From: Novosphingobium sp.
GTDB lineage: Bacteria; Pseudomonadota; Alphaproteobacteria; Sphingomonadales; Sphingomonadaceae
Direction of reading: 5' to 3'
Assembly (NCBI GenBank): GCA_030830245.1
Contig: JAURNJ010000061.1
Location: forward strand, 1 to 8,229
DNA length: 8,229 nucleotides
In this document: positions 5,412 through 8,229 of the stretch, in pieces
How the letters are laid out: the number at the start of each line of letters is the position of its first letter
How positions within the stretch are numbered: position 1 is the first letter of the stretch
Notes under the pieces: model-generated
Seen by the model: only the letters and a program-made list of their open reading frames with translations
The model's database searches: none
Told to the model about the DNA's origin: nothing
Position numbers and translations under genes: made by a program

Positions 5412-6182
5412 TCAGGCCTCCACCTGGAACATGACCGCGCCAAGGTTCTGCACGGTCGTCCGCACGGTCTGGCCGGGAGCCAGGTTGGGCGCGGCGGTGA
5501 TGCCGCCAGCCATGACGATGTCACCGGCGTTGATCTGTTCGCCCGCTTCGGCAACCAGCCGGGCCGCAGCAACCAGCGAACGGATGGGGTGGCCAAGGAT
5601 CGCCGCGGTCGACCCGACCTGTACCACTTCGCCATCGATTTCGAGGATCACGCCCAGATTCGAAAAATCGATCCGGGGATCGTGCCAGGATCCGATCACC
5701 AGCCCCGACGAGGAAGTGTTGTCGGCGATCACGTCCTCGAGCGCGAACTTGAAGTTCTCGTAACGGCTGTCGATGATCTCCATCGCCGGGGCGATCGCTT
5801 CGACTGCTGCCAGCGCAGCGGCAGCAGTCACCTTACCGACCAGCGGGGCCTTCATCAGAAAGGCGACTTCCGGTTCGACCCGGGGGTGGACGTAGCGCGC
5901 GCGCGAAAGGGCGGATCCTTCCTCGACCAGCATCGCATCAGTCAGCCTGCCCCAAGCCACTTCGTCGACGCCGACCTGCAACATCTTGGCCCGGCTGGTC
6001 AGCCCCATCTTGACGCCGATGCGCCGTTCGCCGCGCGACAGGCGCCGATCGACCGAGAGCTTCTGCACCTGATAGGCCTCTTCCACCGTGAAAGCGGTGT
6101 CCACAGGGGTGATTTGCGGGGTAGCTGTTGCTTTACGCTGTGCAGAGTCGAGCATTTCCGCGTATTTCGCCAGCCTGTCCAT
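5412..6182 (-). CDS. xylI: 4-Oxalocrotonate decarboxylase XylI
   Basis: A 256-residue member of the hydratase/decarboxylase (fumarylacetoacetase-like) family. It decarboxylates 4-oxalocrotonate to 2-hydroxypenta-2,4-dienoate and is known to work in a complex with the hydratase XylJ. The family's divalent-metal ligands are visible as E103 and E105 (HPRVEPEVAF) and E135 (MEIIDSRY). KMGLTSRAKMLQVGV at 58-72 and IDSRYENFKF at 137-146 are XylI-type; XylJ as I remember it has K-I-G-V-T-S and VDSRIQDWK instead. Length agrees with the family (about 260). The start codon follows the xylK stop after one base, and the stop precedes the tautomerase start by one base. This fits the XylH-XylI step order and suggests translational coupling. 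The adjacent partial XylJ at the window edge is its paralogue. Confidence 0.88.
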   Translation of the reverse strand: MDRLAKYAEMLDSAQRKATATPQITPVDTAFTVEEAYQVQKLSVDRRLSRGERRIGVKMGLTSRAKMLQVGVDEVAWGRLTDAMLVEEGSALSRARYVHPRVEPEVAFLMKAPLVGKVTAAAALAAVEAIAPAMEIIDSRYENFKFALEDVIADNTSSSGLVIGSWHDPRIDFSNLGVILEIDGEVVQVGSTAAILGHPIRSLVAAARLVAEAGEQINAGDIVMAGGITAAPNLAPGQTVRTTVQNLGAVMFQVEA

Positions 6183-6183
6183 C

Positions 6184-7215
6184 TCAGTTCGCCTTGGCTT
6201 TGATCAGATCAAGTGCAACGTCGATGATCATGTCTTCCTGGCCTCCGACCATCCGGCGGTTGCCCAATTCGACGAGGATCTCGCGGGTATCGATTCCGTA
6301 CTGTTCCGCTGCCTTTTCCGCATGGCGCAGGAAGCTTGAATAGACGCCTGCATAGCCCAGGCTGAGCGTCTCGCGATCGACCCTCACCGGACGGTCCTGA
6401 AGCGGGCGTATGATGTCGTCCGCCGCGTCCATCAGCGCCATCACGTCGCAGCCGTGCTTCCAGCCCTTGCGGTTGGCGGCGGCGATGAACACCTCGAGCG
6501 GTGCGTTACCGGCTCCCGCACCCATCCCGGCAAGGCTCGCGTCGATCCGCACCGCGCCGGCTTGCGCGGCGACGATCGAATTGGCCACGCCCAGGGACAG
6601 ATTGTGGTGCGCATGGATGCCGCGTTGGGTTTCAGGCTTGAGCACCCGGTCATAGGCTTGGAGACGTGCAATCACGCCATCCATGTCGAGCGCCCCGCCG
6701 CTGTCGGTGACATAGACGCAATGCGCGCCATAGCTTTCCATCAGCAGCGCCTGCTGGGCGAGCGCCTCGGGCTCGATCATGTGGCTCATCATCAGGAAGC
6801 CCGATACGTCCATGCCCAGATCGCGCGCGATGCCGATGTGCTGCTTGCCGACGTCGGCCTCGGTGCAGTGGGTCGCGACCCTGACCGAGCGCACTCCCAT
6901 CGAATAGGCCCGCTTGAGTTCTTCGGCGGTGCCGATACCGGGCACCAGAAGCGTTGTCAGCACCGCGTTCTTGATTACGTCGGCGGCAGCCTCGATCCAG
7001 TCCCAGTCGGTATGGGCGCCAAATCCGTAATTGAAGGTCGAACCGTTCAGGCCATCGCCGTGCGAGACCTCGATCGCATCCACCCCTGCCTCGTCAAGCG
7101 CCTTAGCGATCGTGCGGACGCTGTCGGTGCCATACATATGCAGGATGGCGTGCATCCCGTCGCGCAAGGTCACGTCCTGGATGTAGAGCCGATCAGATGT
7201 TGGATCAAAGGTCAT
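6184..7215 (-). CDS. xylK: 4-Hydroxy-2-oxovalerate aldolase XylK (DmpG family)
   Basis: A 343-residue class II metal-dependent aldolase that cleaves 4-hydroxy-2-oxovalerate to pyruvate and acetaldehyde. It belongs to the HMG-CoA-lyase-like TIM-barrel family. Residues matching the DmpG active site are R18 and D19 (DVTLRDGMH), H22, the metal-binding H201 and H203 (GIHAHHN) and Y292 (GYAGVYSSF). The length equals that of DmpG (about 345). In this family the aldolase forms a channelling complex with the acylating acetaldehyde dehydrogenase so that acetaldehyde does not escape. Here its ATG overlaps the xylQ stop in an ATGA, favouring matched synthesis of the two partners. Its own ribosome binding site is weak (GAAAAGA), in line with coupled translation. 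Confidence 0.94.
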   Translation of the reverse strand: MTFDPTSDRLYIQDVTLRDGMHAILHMYGTDSVRTIAKALDEAGVDAIEVSHGDGLNGSTFNYGFGAHTDWDWIEAAADVIKNAVLTTLLVPGIGTAEELKRAYSMGVRSVRVATHCTEADVGKQHIGIARDLGMDVSGFLMMSHMIEPEALAQQALLMESYGAHCVYVTDSGGALDMDGVIARLQAYDRVLKPETQRGIHAHHNLSLGVANSIVAAQAGAVRIDASLAGMGAGAGNAPLEVFIAAANRKGWKHGCDVMALMDAADDIIRPLQDRPVRVDRETLSLGYAGVYSSFLRHAEKAAEQYGIDTREILVELGNRRMVGGQEDMIIDVALDLIKAKAN

Positions 7216-8150
7216 GCTGCGGTCTTTTCCATATGAGTCTTGGCCAGGCTCTCGCCTGCCGCCTTGGCGGCAGCGGTCATGATGTCGAGGTTGCCGGAAT
7301 AGTTGGGCAGATAATCGCCCGCGCCCTCGACCTCGAGGAACACGCTGGTCTTGAGTCCTTCGAATTCACCGTAGCCGGGGATCTTGAGCGGCCGGTTCGA
7401 GCCAAAGCGTTCGAACTGTACTTCCTGCTTGAGCCGGTAGCCCGGCACGTACGACTGCACCCTTGCAATCATAGCCAGGACCGAATCGCGCACCTTGTCC
7501 TCATCGACCATTTCCGACAGCGTGAAGATCGTATCACGCATGATCATCGGCGGTTCGGCGGGATTAAGGATGATCACAGCCCGGCCCTTGGCCGCGCCGC
7601 CGACAGTTTCGATCGCCCGCGCCGTTGTGCGGGTGAACTCATCAATGTTGGCACGGGTGCCGGGACCGGCGGAGCGCGACGAAACCGACGCGACGATTTC
7701 GGCGTAGTGCACCTTGGCGACCTGCGAGACCGCCGCGACGATCGGGATCGTCGCCTGCCCGCCACAGGTCACCATGTTGATGTTGCGCACCGCGGCATCG
7801 ACCGCCGGGTTGACCGGGGGAATGGTCGCCGGGCCGATCGCGGCCGGGGTAAGGTCGACCATCAGCTTGCCGTCACGGGCGAGGATTTCGTCGTGCGCCT
7901 TGTGCGCATAGGCCGAGGTCGCATCGAAGGCGATGCCGATATCGGCATATTGCGGCATCCGGCACAGGCCCTCGATTCCTTCGTGAGTCGTCGGGACGCC
8001 GCGTTCGCTGGCCATCGCCAGCCCCTCGGAGGCCGGATCGATCCCGACAACCGCCGCTAGCTCCAGTGTATCCGAACCCTTGAGCAGCTTGATCATCAGG
8101 TCGGTCCCGATATTGCCGGAGCCGATAATTGCGCACTTCATCTTGGCCAT
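7212..8150 (-). CDS. xylQ: Acylating acetaldehyde dehydrogenase XylQ (DmpF family)
   Basis: A 312-residue CoA-dependent enzyme that oxidises acetaldehyde to acetyl-CoA with NAD, ending the meta-cleavage pathway. It has an N-terminal Rossmann motif, [12 protein letters not shown] (G10, G12, G15), and the catalytic cysteine C129 in [12 protein letters not shown]. Later stretches [12 protein letters not shown] and [14 protein letters not shown] are typical of the DmpF group. The ATG at 8150 is chosen because GGAGG (8159-8163 on the - strand) lies eight bases upstream and the protein then begins [12 protein letters not shown] at family length. A TTG at 8165 in the same frame would overlap that site. 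The gene starts 22 bases after the xylJ stop and overlaps xylK by four bases. Its partner is the aldolase XylK. Confidence 0.94.
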   Translation of the reverse strand: MAKMKCAIIGSGNIGTDLMIKLLKGSDTLELAAVVGIDPASEGLAMASERGVPTTHEGIEGLCRMPQYADIGIAFDATSAYAHKAHDEILARDGKLMVDLTPAAIGPATIPPVNPAVDAAVRNINMVTCGGQATIPIVAAVSQVAKVHYAEIVASVSSRSAGPGTRANIDEFTRTTARAIETVGGAAKGRAVIILNPAEPPMIMRDTIFTLSEMVDEDKVRDSVLAMIARVQSYVPGYRLKQEVQFERFGSNRPLKIPGYGEFEGLKTSVFLEVEGAGDYLPNYSGNLDIMTAAAKAAGESLAKTHMEKTAA

Positions 8151-8172
8151 TTGACCAGCCTCCAATTTGAAT

Positions 8173-8229
8173 TCAGTCAGCGGCGAACGCGGCGCGGACC
8201 GTTCCGAGTCCGTTGATCCGGGCTTCGAC
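8173..8229 (-). CDS. xylJ: 2-Oxopent-4-enoate hydratase XylJ, C-terminal end (partial)
   Basis: Only the last 18 codons and the TGA (8173-8175) are in the window. They read [18 protein letters not shown]. The family of hydratases and decarboxylases to which XylJ and XylI belong ends in a similar V-x-x-x-x-x-G-L-G-[ST]-V pattern, and a hydratase is the expected partner upstream of xylQ-xylK. XylJ hydrates 2-hydroxypenta-2,4-dienoate to 4-hydroxy-2-oxovalerate, the substrate of XylK. A second decarboxylase-like member cannot be excluded from so short a piece. Confidence 0.7.
   Translation of the reverse strand, partial: VEARINGLGTVRAAFAAD

Noticed and set aside
4959..6203. Long + strand open frame (414 codons) opposite xylT, xylH and xylI
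   Set aside because: The composition is His/Arg/Gly-rich shadow sequence, it crosses three real genes and has no recognisable domain.
6454..8060. Two + strand open frames opposite xylK and xylQ
   Set aside because: Both are reverse-strand shadows of strongly conserved enzymes and have no motifs of their own.
8151..8165. TTG start for xylQ five codons upstream
   Set aside because: It would overlap the GGAGG site that serves the ATG at 8150, and it adds residues not expected in the DmpF family.
1..8229. Search by eye for tRNA/rRNA genes, CRISPR repeats, transposase genes, insertion-sequence ends, phage or defence genes
   Set aside because: None seen; the window is almost fully occupied by recognisable catabolic genes.

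Overview
The window is an aromatic-hydrocarbon catabolic island. High GC, the gene types and the mixing of xyl-type and bph-type genes point to an alphaproteobacterium of the sphingomonad group (Novosphingobium/Sphingobium-like). This assignment is inferred from gene content and remembered family sequences; no search was run.

Left part, + strand (1-2479): the last 53 codons of a TonB-dependent outer-membrane receptor, a 10-bp hairpin, then xylM (membrane di-iron xylene/toluene side-chain hydroxylase) and xylA (its 2Fe-2S/FAD NAD(P)H reductase). A strong stem-loop lies between xylM and xylA. Together XylM and XylA oxidise a ring methyl group to the benzylic alcohol.

Right part, - strand (8229 down to 2478): one compact polycistronic unit read right to left. 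Its order is xylJ (3' end only), xylQ, xylK, xylI, xylH, xylT, xylC-like aldehyde dehydrogenase, bphB-like dihydrodiol dehydrogenase, then a rho-independent terminator. Junctions are tight: a 22-nt gap, 4-nt overlap, 1-nt gap, 1-nt gap, 11-nt overlap, 19-nt gap and 31-nt gap. The two transcription units converge, and the U-tract of the - strand terminator is encoded by bases that include the xylA stop codon.

How it works together: XylMA and the aldehyde dehydrogenase would take methylbenzenes to benzoates. BphB-type enzymes turn cis-dihydrodiols into catechols. The ferredoxin XylT normally keeps catechol 2,3-dioxygenase reduced. XylH and XylI run the oxalocrotonate branch of meta cleavage, and XylJ, XylK and XylQ convert 2-hydroxypentadienoate to pyruvate and acetyl-CoA. 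The ring dioxygenase, catechol 2,3-dioxygenase, XylG, XylF, a recognisable benzyl alcohol dehydrogenase and any regulator are not here; some may lie beyond the edges.

I do not see an undescribed defence, mobile or RNA-based system. The points worth a second look are small: intercistronic hairpins, an Ala-rich tail on the tautomerase encoded by a CGG repeat, an AUG-UGA start-stop at the bphB start, a 7-codon bridging ORF, a shared ribosome-binding site in three genes, and the mosaic gene order. No rRNA, tRNA, CRISPR array, insertion sequence or origin was seen. No gene-free stretch exceeds about 90 bases.
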